Shown: in pieces, positions 40,790 through 48,877 of the stretch
Position numbering within the stretch: the stretch's first letter is position 1
Layout: every line of letters starts with the position of its first letter
Assembly: GCF_019931675.1 (NCBI RefSeq)
Contig: NZ_CP082922.1
Location: forward strand, 1,503,001-1,567,000
Direction of reading: 5' to 3'
From: Nocardioides rotundus
GTDB taxonomy: Bacteria; Actinomycetota; Actinomycetes; Propionibacteriales; Nocardioidaceae
Length of the DNA stretch: 64,000 nt
Notes under the pieces: model-generated
Databases searched by the model: none
Told to the model about the DNA's origin: nothing
Seen by the model: only the letters and a program-made list of their open reading frames with translations
Position numbers and translations under genes: made by a program

Positions 40790-41710
40790 GTGCGGATCGT
40801 CTTCGCCGGCACCCCCGAGGTCGCCCTTCCCGCGCTCGACGCGCTCGCCGGGTCCCAGCACGAGCTGGTCGGCGTCGTCACCCGGCCCGATGCTCCCGCG
40901 GGCCGCGGGCGGAGGCTCGTGGCCAGCCCGGTCGCCGTACGCGGCGAGGAGCTCGGCGTCCCCGTGCTCAAGCCCGAGCACCCGCGCGACCCCGCCTTCC
41001 AGGACGCGCTGCGCGAGCTCGCGCCCGACTGCTGCCCGGTCGTGGCCTACGGCGCGCTGCTGCCCGAGTCCGCGCTCGCCATCCCCGAGCACGGCTGGGT
41101 CAACCTGCACTTCTCCACCCTCCCGGTCTGGCGCGGCGCCGCCCCGGTGCAGCACAGCATCTGGGCCGGCGACGAGGTCACCGGCGCCACCACCTTCCGG
41201 ATCGTCAAGGCGCTCGACGCCGGCCCCACCTTCGGGGTGATGACCGAGCGGATCCGGCCGACCGACACCGCGGGGGACCTGCTCGCCCGGCTCGCCGAGG
41301 GCGGTGCCGGCCTGCTCGTGGCCACGCTCGACGGGATCGAGGACGGCTCGCTGGAGGCGCGCCCCCAGCCCTCCGACGGCGTCTCCTTCGCGCCCAAGGT
41401 GACCGTCGAGGACGCCCGGCTGGACTGGACGCAGCCCGCCGAGGTGCTGGAGCGGCAGATCCGCGCCTGCACGCCCGCACCCGGCGCGTGGACGACGTAC
41501 GACGACCAGCGGCTCAAGCTCGGCCCGGTCACCGTCACCGACGACACCGACCTGGCGCCCGGCGAGGCGAGGGTCGGCAAGAGCGCCGTGGAGGTCGGCA
41601 CCGGCACCCGCTCCGTGCGGCTGGGCGAGGTCAAGGCGCACGGCAAGCGCCAGATGCCGGCGGCGGACTGGGCGCGCGGCCTGCGCGAGGAGCGGCTCCG
41701 GCTGGGCTGA
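40790..41710 (+). CDS. fmt: Methionyl-tRNA formyltransferase
   Basis: Predicted 306-residue enzyme formylating initiator Met-tRNA. The N-terminal formyltransferase domain shows [12 protein letters not shown], the catalytic Asn-His-Ser set in [17 protein letters not shown] and the Asp in [10 protein letters not shown]; the C-terminal OB-like domain follows from about 205. It lies in the def-fmt pair; in many actinobacteria rsmB follows directly, but here a transporter and a YjbR gene come between. Confidence 0.96.
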   Translation: MRIVFAGTPEVALPALDALAGSQHELVGVVTRPDAPAGRGRRLVASPVAVRGEELGVPVLKPEHPRDPAFQDALRELAPDCCPVVAYGALLPESALAIPEHGWVNLHFSTLPVWRGAAPVQHSIWAGDEVTGATTFRIVKALDAGPTFGVMTERIRPTDTAGDLLARLAEGGAGLLVATLDGIEDGSLEARPQPSDGVSFAPKVTVEDARLDWTQPAEVLERQIRACTPAPGAWTTYDDQRLKLGPVTVTDDTDLAPGEARVGKSAVEVGTGTRSVRLGEVKAHGKRQMPAADWARGLREERLRLG

Positions 41711-41818
41711 GGTCGCCCGGGTCCCCCGACACGCCGTACACACTTCCGGACCTGCACCGGGGGAGCGCCGGGTTGGTAGGTTTCCCCACGGTCACGGGGG
41801 TGGAGCGAGAGGATGCCC

Positions 41819-43352
41819 ATGTCTTTCCTGGATCGCGAACACACGATCGCGCCGCACAGCTACAACCGGTGGCTCATCCCGCCCGCCGCGCTGGCGGTCC
41901 ACCTGTGTATCGGTCAGGTCTACGCCACCAGCGTCTACAAGAGCTCGCTGGTCAACCACTTCGACGCCTCGCTGACCTCGATCGGCTTCATCTTCTCCAT
42001 CGCGATCGTGATGCTCGGCCTCTCCGCGGCCGTCTTCGGCACGTGGGTGGACAAGGGCGGTCCGCGCAAGGCGATGTTCACCGCCGCCTGCTTCTGGGCC
42101 TCGGGCTTCCTGGTGGGCGCGCTCGGCATCGCCACCGACCAGTTGTGGCTGCTCTATCTCGGGTACGGCGTCCTCGGCGGCATCGGCCTGGGCATCGGCT
42201 ACATCTCGCCGGTCTCCACCCTGATCAAGTGGTTCCCGGACCGTCCCGGGCTGGCCACCGGCATGGCGATCATGGGCTTCGGTGGCGGCGCGCTCGTCGC
42301 CTCGCCGCTGTCCCGGCAGCTGCTGTCGTTCTTCGACCCGTCCTACGACCCCAGCGACTCCACCTCGCTGGCCAGCGGGCACGCCCTGACCATGCTCTTC
42401 GTGGTGCTCGGCATCGCCTACTTCCTGATCATGATGATCGGGGTGGCGAACATCCGCGTGCCACCGCCGGACTGGAAGCCCGAGGGCTTCGACCCGTCCA
42501 CGGTGAAGCAGAAGGCGATGGTCACGCAGAACGACGTGTCGGCCAACAACGCGATCAAGACCCCGCAGTTCTGGCTGCTGTGGATCGTGCTCTTCGGCAA
42601 CGTCACCGCCGGCATCGGCATCCTGGAGCAGGCCGCGCCGATGATCCAGGACTTCTTCCGCGGCCCGGGCGGCGAGTCCACCGTGGCGGTCGCGGCGGCG
42701 GGCGGCTTCGTCGGCGTGCTGTCGCTGTTCAACATGGCCGGCCGCTTCGTCTGGTCCACCACGTCCGACATGATCGGCCGCAAGCCGATGTACATGATCT
42801 ACCTCGGCGGCGGCATCGTGCTCTACGTCCTGCTCGCCCTGCAGGGCTCCACGGCGACCGCGATCTTCGTGCTGCTCGCGGCGCTGATCATCTCGTTCTA
42901 CGGCGGCGGTTTCTCCACCGTCCCGGCCTACCTGCGCGACCTCTTCGGCACCTTCGAGGTGGGCGCGATCCACGGCCGGCTGCTGACCGCCTGGTCGGCC
43001 GCCGGCGTGGCCGGGCCGCTGATCATCAACGGCTTCCTCGACGCCGCCGGCGGCGCCGTCGCTGACCGCGGAGGCCTACCGCCCCGCGCTGTTCACCATG
43101 GTGGGCGTCCTCGTGGTCGCGTTCATCTGCAACCTGCTGATCCGCCCCGTCTCGGAGAAGTACGCCGAGGACATGACCGAGCACCGGGCCGAGATCGAGC
43201 GCGACCGCCAGGCCAGCATGGCCGCCGAGCAGGGTGCCGCGGCGTCCGCCAGCGGGCTCCGACTGGTCCTCTCGTGGGCGTTCGTCAGCGCCCTGCTGGC
43301 TTACGGCGTGGTGATGACCGCGATCACCGCCGCCAAGCTGTTCACCGGCTGA
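41819..43352 (+). pseudogene. OFA-family MFS transporter, disrupted by a frameshift near 43050
   Basis: A 12-helix major facilitator related to oxalate/formate antiporters (start NRWLIPPAALAVHLCIGQVYA, then GTWVDKGGPRKAM and GIGLGIGYISPVSTLIKWFP). The frame from ATG 41819 is intact to about residue 410 (IINGFLDAAGG). The last helices are in another frame: PSLTAEAYRPALFTMVG and FICNLLIRPVSEKY, ending at TGA 43352. The total is 511 codons plus one base, so one inserted base in the GCCGCCGGCGGCGCCG tract explains it. Real mutation or sequencing error. GAGAGG lies six bases before the ATG. Confidence 0.85.
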
Positions 43353-43388
43353 CCGGTGCGGCTCACCCGACCCGGCACAATGGGCCGG

Positions 43389-43802
43389 GTGAGCCGGCCA
43401 GCGACCCCCGAGGACGTCGAGGAGATCTGTCTCGCCCTGCCCGAGACCGAGCTCGGCGTGACCTGGGGCGACGTACCGACCTTCGTGGTGTGGCAGAAGC
43501 CCAAGCCGCGCGGGTTCGTGCTGTACCGCAAGCCGTACGCGAACGCGGTCGACCCCGCGACGGGGGAGCCGTACGACGACCTGCTGGTCGTCCAGACCCG
43601 GGGTGCCGCAGACAAGGAGGCCCTGGTGCAGGGGCCGGGGCCGTTCTTCACCATCGACCACTTCGCCAGGAGCAACGCCGTCCTGGTCCAGCAGTCCCGG
43701 CTCGGCGAGCTCGACGTGGAGGAGCTGCGCGAGGTGCTCACCGAGGCGTGGCTCAGCGTGGCGCCGCGCCGGCTGGCGCAGGAGCACTTCCCCGATGCCT
43801 GA
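43389..43802 (+). CDS. MmcQ/YjbR-family protein
   Basis: Predicted 137-residue small protein of the YjbR-like fold. EEICLALPETELGVTWGDVPTFVV is the usual start, with a central FVLYRKPY strand and the C-terminal LREVLTEAWLSVAPRRLA. Members are often called DNA-binding from structure alone; role unknown. CACAAT ends about eight bases before GTG 43389; ATG 43380 is an alternative start. The stop overlaps rsmB by eight bases. Confidence 0.83.
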   Translation: MSRPATPEDVEEICLALPETELGVTWGDVPTFVVWQKPKPRGFVLYRKPYANAVDPATGEPYDDLLVVQTRGAADKEALVQGPGPFFTIDHFARSNAVLVQQSRLGELDVEELREVLTEAWLSVAPRRLAQEHFPDA

Positions 43803-45252
43803 CCGGCGACGCCGCCGGCCGCGGGTGGACCCGCCGCGCCGGGCGGCCTACGACGTGCTGCGCGCGGTCCGGGTGGACGGCGCCTACACCAACCTGGTCT
43901 TGCCGCACGTGCTCGCCGAGCGCGGGCTGAGCGGCCGGGACGCCGGGTTCGTCACCGAGCTCGCCTCCGGCACGCTGCGCCGGCGAGGCACGTACGACGC
44001 GATCCTGGCCGCGTGCGCCGACCGGCCGCTGACCAAGGTCGACGCCAAGGTGCTGGACTGCCTGCGGCTGGGTGCGCACCAGCTGCTCGCGATGCGGGTA
44101 CCCGCCCATGCCGCGATCTCCACCACCGTCGACCTGGCCCGCGACCGCGCCGGCCACGGCGCCGGCGGCTTCGTCAACGCCGTCCTGCGCCGGGTCTCCG
44201 AGCACGACCTCGACGCCTGGCTCGAGCGGGTCGCCCCCGCCGCGGCCGACGACCCCGTCGGTCACGCCGCCGTGACCCACTCGCACCCCCGCTGGGTGGT
44301 CGAGGCCCTCGCCGCGTCCCTCCACCCCGCCCACCCCGCCGAGTCGGCGCCAGTTCACCCCGAGTCGGCGCTTGTTGACGCCCAGTCGGCGCCAGTTCAC
44401 CCCGAGTCGGCGCTTGTTGACCCCGAGCTGGACGCCCTCCTGGCCGCTGACAACGCCCCGCCGCGGGTGGTGCTGGTCGCGCGCCCCGGCCGGTCCACGC
44501 GCGAGGAGCTGCCGGGGGAGCCGACCCCGCTGTCGCCGTACGGCGTCGTCCTGGAGAGCGGCGACCCGGGGGCGGTGCCGGCGGTCAACGAAGGCCGGGC
44601 CGGCGTCCAGGACGAGGGCTCCCAGCTGGTCGCCCTCGCAGCGGTGCGAGCACCGGTCGAGGGCCGCGACGGGCGCTGGCTCGACCTGTGCGCCGGCCCG
44701 GGCGGCAAGGCCGCGCTGCTCGCCGGCCACGCGGGGGAGCGCGGAGCCGGACTCCTGGCGAACGAGGCCCAGCCGCACCGGGCCGGACTGGTCGCCCGCA
44801 ACCTGCGCGGCGCTGACGGGGTGACGGGCGTGGTCGCCGCCGACGGCACTCGCCCGCCCTGGCTGCCGGAGACCTTCGACCGCGTCCTCGTGGACGCGCC
44901 CTGCACCGGCTTGGGAGCGCTGCGGCGGCGGCCCGAGTCGCGCTGGCGGCGCACTCCCGAGGACCTCGCCGGGCTCGTCGAGCTCCAGCGCGCGCTCCTC
45001 GGCTCCGCGCTCGACTCCACACGGCCCGGCGGAGTGGTGCTCTACGCGACCTGCTCGCCGGTGCTCGCCGAGACCCGCGGCGTGGTGGAGGCCGTGCTGG
45101 CCGACCGGGACGACGTACTGCTGGAGGACGCCGCCCCGCTCCTCCCCGAGGTGAGCGACGCCGCCGGCCCGCTGCCCGGCACGCTGCAGCTGTGGCCGCA
45201 TCGACACCGCACCGACGCCATGTTCATGGCGCTCCTGCGCCACACCCCCTGA
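43795..45252 (+). CDS. rsmB: 16S rRNA (cytosine-967-C5)-methyltransferase RsmB
   Basis: Predicted 485-residue enzyme. An N-terminal NusB-like RNA-binding domain (to about 145) is followed by a linker and the SAM-dependent domain: NEGRAGVQDEGSQLVA, LDLCAGPGGKAALLA (SAM motif I), VDAPCTGLGALRRRPE with one catalytic Cys and LYATCSPVLAET with the other. Residues 183-210 are an extra four-unit repeat (see 44341-44424). ATG 43795 overlaps the YjbR gene. Confidence 0.95.
   Translation: MPDRRRRRPRVDPPRRAAYDVLRAVRVDGAYTNLVLPHVLAERGLSGRDAGFVTELASGTLRRRGTYDAILAACADRPLTKVDAKVLDCLRLGAHQLLAMRVPAHAAISTTVDLARDRAGHGAGGFVNAVLRRVSEHDLDAWLERVAPAAADDPVGHAAVTHSHPRWVVEALAASLHPAHPAESAPVHPESALVDAQSAPVHPESALVDPELDALLAADNAPPRVVLVARPGRSTREELPGEPTPLSPYGVVLESGDPGAVPAVNEGRAGVQDEGSQLVALAAVRAPVEGRDGRWLDLCAGPGGKAALLAGHAGERGAGLLANEAQPHRAGLVARNLRGADGVTGVVAADGTRPPWLPETFDRVLVDAPCTGLGALRRRPESRWRRTPEDLAGLVELQRALLGSALDSTRPGGVVLYATCSPVLAETRGVVEAVLADRDDVLLEDAAPLLPEVSDAAGPLPGTLQLWPHRHRTDAMFMALLRHTP
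44341..44424 (+). repeat. In-frame 21-bp repeats inside rsmB
   Basis: Four 21-base units alternate between two types: GAGTCGGCGCCAGTTCACCC and GAGTCGGCGCTTGTTGACSC, giving a 42-base unit twice. They encode ESAPVHP and ESALVDP. The block lies in the linker between the RNA-binding and methyltransferase domains. The unit is unrelated to the carA and ribE repeats but has the same length. Confidence 0.9.
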
Positions 45253-45265
45253 CCCGGGGCGGCGA

Positions 45266-45988
45266 TCAATCGGCCAGGTGCCGCAGGTAGGCCTCCGGCG
45301 CGTCGAGGAAGCGCCGCCAGTGCTGAACCAGGTCCAGGTCCGCCCACGAGGCCTCCCGCAGCCCCCACTCGCCGACCTCCAGCAGGTGCGCGCCCGGCAT
45401 CGCGGCGAGCACCGGGGAGTGGGTCGCGCACAGCACCTGCCCGCCGAGCGCCGCCACGTTCTGGAGTACGGCGACCAGCGCCAGCGTGGAGGAGAAGGAC
45501 AGCGCCGCCTCCGGCTCGTCGAGGCAGTAGAAACCGGCGTCGTCGAAGCGGCTGTTCAACACCGCCAGGAACGACTCCCCATGGCTGAGCTCGTGGAATC
45601 GCGGGTCGTGCCGGGAGCGGTGATCGTCCATGTAGGTGTACCACCCGTGCATCGTCTCCGCGCGCAGGAAGAACCCCCACCGCGAGGCGCCGACGCCGCG
45701 CCGCACGGACAGGCTCGGACCCAGGGGCGACTCGGTCTCACGGGTGGTGTGGATGCCGTGCGTCGAGCCGCCCTCGGGGGAGAGGCCGTAGGCCATCGCC
45801 ACGCCCTCGACCAGCGTGGACTTGCCCGTCCCGTTCTCCCCGACGAGCAGGGTCACGCCGGGCCGCAGGTCCAGGCCCTCGTCGAGCACCTGCCGCACCG
45901 CCGGGATGGTGACCGGCCAGTCCTGGCGCCCCAGTCGCGAGCCGGCACTCTCCTCGACCCGGATGACCGGCGGCTGGTCGAAGTCCAC
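45266..45988 (-). CDS. AAA/ABC-type ATPase, small single-domain
   Basis: Predicted 240-residue ATPase. Walker A GENGTGKST is near residue 52, an ABC-like signature FHELSHGES near 140, Walker B FYCLDEPEAALS near 160 and CATHSPVLAAMPG the switch His. There is no membrane domain, so it is not a transporter by itself; it resembles stand-alone predicted ATPases of the AAA_21/AAA_23 kind. TATGCT ends six bases before GTG 45988 on the minus strand, a leaderless pattern. It is divergent from blaI. Confidence 0.85.
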   Translation of the reverse strand: MDFDQPPVIRVEESAGSRLGRQDWPVTIPAVRQVLDEGLDLRPGVTLLVGENGTGKSTLVEGVAMAYGLSPEGGSTHGIHTTRETESPLGPSLSVRRGVGASRWGFFLRAETMHGWYTYMDDHRSRHDPRFHELSHGESFLAVLNSRFDDAGFYCLDEPEAALSFSSTLALVAVLQNVAALGGQVLCATHSPVLAAMPGAHLLEVGEWGLREASWADLDLVQHWRRFLDAPEAYLRHLAD

Positions 45989-46012
45989 GCGGGCAGCATA
46001 GGCGCCGACCAA

Positions 46013-46031
46013 CTACGATGGAGGTTCGTAG
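46013..46031. promoter_or_regulatory. Candidate BlaI operator O1 (before blaI)
   Basis: CTACGA (46013-46018) and TCGTAG (46026-46031), separated by seven bases, form a perfect inverted repeat 13 bases before the blaI GTG and between blaI and the divergent ATPase gene. Two more palindromes with the same spacing lie at 47426 and 51975. Position fits self-repression. Confidence 0.65.
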
Positions 46032-46044
46032 CGGAGGAGGAACG

Positions 46045-46413
46045 GTGCAGGGACTGGGCTCGCTCGAGGCCGTGGTGATGAAGTGCCTGTGGGCGCACGA
46101 CGACCCACAGCCGGTGCGCACCGTGCACGAGCACATCTCCGAGGACCGGGACATCGCCTACACCACGGTGATGACGGTGATGGACAACCTGCACCGCAAG
46201 GGGATGGTGACCCGGACCCGGGTCGGCCGGGCCTACCACTACCTCCCGGCCCAGACGCGGGAGGAGTACACCGCCTCCCTGCTGGAGGACGCGCTCGCCG
46301 ACGGCGGCGATCGACAGCACGTGCTGATGCACTTCGTCGACCGGCTGGACAGCTCCCAGCTCGACGCGCTGCGCCGGGCCCTCGGCCGCGCCGAGGAGGG
46401 GGCGACGAGGTGA
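46045..46413 (+). CDS. BlaI/MecI/CopY-family winged-helix repressor
   Basis: Predicted 122-residue DNA-binding protein. GLGSLEAVVMKCLWAHDDPQPVRTV is the winged-helix start, DIAYTTVMTVMDNLHRKGMV holds the recognition helix, and RAYHYLPAQTREEY the wing and dimer part. Family members sit as dimers on TAC-GTA palindromes and are released when a partner protease cuts them or metal binds. AGGAGG lies just before GTG 46045. The next gene, an M56 peptidase, overlaps by four bases and is the likely inactivating partner. Confidence 0.92.
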   Translation: MQGLGSLEAVVMKCLWAHDDPQPVRTVHEHISEDRDIAYTTVMTVMDNLHRKGMVTRTRVGRAYHYLPAQTREEYTASLLEDALADGGDRQHVLMHFVDRLDSSQLDALRRALGRAEEGATR

Positions 46414-47411
46414 CGGCTCCGCTGGTGCTCGGGCTGCTGGCGCTGGTCTTGATGACCGTCGGTCAGTACGTCGTCGCGCCGGCGCGGTGGCCGGAGCGTG
46501 CGCCCCGCCTGGCGATGGCGATCTGGCAGGCCCTGGCCTTCTCCGCGCTCGCCTCGCTGCTGCTCGCCTGCGTCGCGCTGATCCTGCCCGGCATGTCCGT
46601 GGCCGCGACCGTGGGCGAGATCGGCCGCGCCTGCCTGGTCGAGCTGCGGCAGCAGTACTCCACCGTGGCCGGCGGACTGGTGAGCAGCATCGGCATCGGC
46701 TTGACCGCCGTCCTGGCCGGGCGCGTCGCGATCGGTCTGCTGGGCGGGCGGCGTACGGCGGCCCAGGCGCGGCGAGGGCATCTGGAGGGCCTCTCGCTGG
46801 TCGCCGAGGAGTCCGGGGACGGCAGCTACACCGTCCCGCACGGGACGCCCGCGGTCTACTGCGTCCCCGGCCAGCGACGGCGCGAGGCCGGGACGATCGT
46901 GGTGACCACGGGGGCCCGCGCGGCGCTGAGCCGCGCCCATCTGGCGCTCGTGCTGCGCCACGAGCGCGCCCACCTCAGCGCCCGGCACGACCGGCTGGTG
47001 CGTCGCTCCGGTGCGCTCGCCGCGGCGCTGCCGTGGATCCCGTTCTTCGCGGTCGCACATGCGCAGATCGCCCGGCTCGCCGAGATGCACGCCGACGACG
47101 CCGTCGATCCTGCCGACCGGCTCCGCCTGGCCGAGGCGCTCTATGAGCTGGCGGCCGCGGGCTCGCCCAGCACCGGCGCCGCGGGGTCGCCGCGGCAGCC
47201 AGAGGGGCTGCTCGCGCCGTTGGCCTCGGCCCCCGAGCGCGCCGTACGCCTGCTCGGACCGCGTCGACCGCTGCGCGCCGCGACCTCCGGCCTGCTCGCG
47301 GTCGGAGTGGCGGTGATCGCGCTCGCTCCGGCGACCGCGGCCTTCGTGCCGTCGACGCAGGAGATGACGGTGCTGGCGCACCACTGCTGCGACCAGGGGC
47401 CCACGCCCTGA
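46410..47411 (+). CDS. M56-family (BlaR/MecR-like) membrane metallopeptidase
   Basis: Predicted 333-residue membrane protease. Three or four helices surround a cytoplasmic zinc domain with LRHERAHLSARHD (HExxH) and a downstream RLAEMHADD that supplies the third ligand; a last helix ends the protein (GLLAVGVAVIALAPATAAF), followed by a short tail with HHCC that could bind metal. There is no penicillin-binding sensor domain. As in BlaR-BlaI pairs it probably cleaves the repressor encoded just upstream. Confidence 0.9.
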   Translation: MTAPLVLGLLALVLMTVGQYVVAPARWPERAPRLAMAIWQALAFSALASLLLACVALILPGMSVAATVGEIGRACLVELRQQYSTVAGGLVSSIGIGLTAVLAGRVAIGLLGGRRTAAQARRGHLEGLSLVAEESGDGSYTVPHGTPAVYCVPGQRRREAGTIVVTTGARAALSRAHLALVLRHERAHLSARHDRLVRRSGALAAALPWIPFFAVAHAQIARLAEMHADDAVDPADRLRLAEALYELAAAGSPSTGAAGSPRQPEGLLAPLASAPERAVRLLGPRRPLRAATSGLLAVGVAVIALAPATAAFVPSTQEMTVLAHHCCDQGPTP

Positions 47412-47425
47412 GCCGGGCCGGTTGC

Positions 47426-47442
47426 TACTATCCGACCTAGTA
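47426..47442. promoter_or_regulatory. Candidate BlaI operator O2 (before the DUF3105 operon)
   Basis: TACTA (47426-47430), seven bases, TAGTA (47438-47442): a perfect inverted repeat with the same geometry as O1 and O3. It lies 15 bases after the M56 stop and 50 bases before the DUF3105 gene, where it would overlap a promoter. Confidence 0.65.
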
Positions 47443-47492
47443 TTTGAGGGCGCCGTCCGGTCCCTCCAGGGACGAGTCGAGGTAGGTGTCCG

Positions 47493-48158
47493 ATGTCGGA
47501 GCAGGAGCCCAGGTCCTCCTCGCGGCGCGAGCGGGCTGCGGCGGAGCTGCAGCGGCAGAGGCGACGTGAGCGGCGCCGCGTCTACTGGCTGATCGGCACC
47601 GGTGTCCTCGTCCTCGTCGGCTTCGCGAGCGTGCTCGTCGCGGTGCAGCGGATGGAGGCCGACGACCCCGCCACGGCGTCCGGAGGGTCGGCCGGCCTGT
47701 CCGCCGTGAAGACCTACAAGGTCTCGGCGAACCACGTCACCGGCCCGCTCGACTATGAGCAGTCGCCGCCGGTCGGGGGCGACCACAACCCGGTCTGGCT
47801 CAACTGCGGGGTCTACGACACCGAGGTCCCGAACGAGAACGCCGCCCACTCCCTGGAGCACGGCGCCGTCTGGCTGACCTACCGCCCCGACCTGCCGGAC
47901 GCGGACGTGGAGCAGCTGCAGGAGGCGCTGCCCAGCACCTACGCCATCCTGAGCCCGTATGAGGACCAGCAGGCGCCCGTGGTGGCGTCCGCCTGGGGGA
48001 CTCAGCTGGAGCTGAAGGGGGCCGACGACCCGCGGCTGGGCGCGTTCCTCGACAAGTACGTCCAGGGCGAGCAGACCCCCGAGCCCGGCGCCGCCTGCAC
48101 CGGCGGCTCGGACGGCACCATGCCGCTGGACCTCGGTGGGGGGATGTCAGGTTCATGA
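47493..48158 (+). CDS. DUF3105 membrane-anchored protein
   Basis: Predicted 221-residue protein: a highly basic cytoplasmic N-terminus, one helix (YWLIGTGVLVLVGFASVLVAV), then an extracytoplasmic DUF3105 domain with YEQSPPVGGDHNPVWLNCGVY and NAAHSLEHGAVWLTY. The conserved His and Cys of this domain suggest metal or redox chemistry but the function is unknown. It opens a three-gene unit with DUF305 and CopD/CtaG genes, all overlapping by four bases. Confidence 0.88.
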   Translation: MSEQEPRSSSRRERAAAELQRQRRRERRRVYWLIGTGVLVLVGFASVLVAVQRMEADDPATASGGSAGLSAVKTYKVSANHVTGPLDYEQSPPVGGDHNPVWLNCGVYDTEVPNENAAHSLEHGAVWLTYRPDLPDADVEQLQEALPSTYAILSPYEDQQAPVVASAWGTQLELKGADDPRLGAFLDKYVQGEQTPEPGAACTGGSDGTMPLDLGGGMSGS

Positions 48159-48877
48159 GTCGCCTCTCGCGTGCCGGCAACATCCCGCCGCTCGTGGTCG
48201 TTCTCGCCCTGGCCGTCGCGGCCGTGGTGGCGGCGGTCTCCGTGCTCTTCGCGGCCTCCGCCGCGGAGGAGGACGCGACCGCGATGCCGGGGAACGCGAG
48301 CCCGGAGGCCGGCTTCGCCCGCGACATGATGATGCATCATGCGCAGGCGGTGGAGATGGCGCTGATCGTGCGTGAGAAGTCCGACGACCCCGAGCTGCGG
48401 GCGCTGGCCTACGACATCGTCACCTCCCAGCAGCAGCAGATCGGCCAGATGTACGCCTGGCTGGACTTCTGGGGCCTCCCTCAGACCTCGGACCGACCGC
48501 CGATGGCGTGGATGAAGGGCGGTGAGGACATGCTGCTGCCCGACGGGCGGATGCCGGGCATGGCCTCCGAGGCCGACCTGGCCCGCCTGCGCGAGGCGGA
48601 GGGCGTGGCCGCCGAGAGGCTCTTCCTGCGGCTGATGATCGCCCACCACACGGCCGGTGTGCACATGGCCCAGGGGGTGCTCGACGTCACCGACCGTCCG
48701 GAGGTGACCACGCTCGCCCGGGCGATCGCCCGCTCGCAGCAGGCGGAGATCCGGGTGATGCGCGACCTGCTGGCGGCGCGTGGTGGCGCGCCCGCCGATC
48801 CCGGTTCTCCGGCGTCGCCGAGCCCCTCGGAGGGCTCCGGCGACATGTCCGGCCACGACATGTCCTCGATGGGGTGA
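48155..48877 (+). CDS. DUF305 exported metal-binding-like protein
   Basis: Predicted 240-residue protein with an N-terminal membrane anchor or signal and a DUF305 ferritin-like helical domain. The two hallmark motifs are FARDMMMHHAQAVEMA and FLRLMIAHHTAGVHMA, rich in His and Met; the C-terminal DMSGHDMSSMG is also Met/His-rich. DUF305 genes often lie by copper-handling genes, so a copper role is plausible. It overlaps the DUF3105 and CopD/CtaG genes by four bases each. Confidence 0.9.
   Translation: MSRLSRAGNIPPLVVVLALAVAAVVAAVSVLFAASAAEEDATAMPGNASPEAGFARDMMMHHAQAVEMALIVREKSDDPELRALAYDIVTSQQQQIGQMYAWLDFWGLPQTSDRPPMAWMKGGEDMLLPDGRMPGMASEADLARLREAEGVAAERLFLRLMIAHHTAGVHMAQGVLDVTDRPEVTTLARAIARSQQAEIRVMRDLLAARGGAPADPGSPASPSPSEGSGDMSGHDMSSMG

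Noticed and set aside
46045..47411. Beta-lactam resistance locus
   Set aside because: BlaI and M56 genes are present, but the peptidase has no penicillin-binding sensor domain and no beta-lactamase or PBP gene lies in the window.
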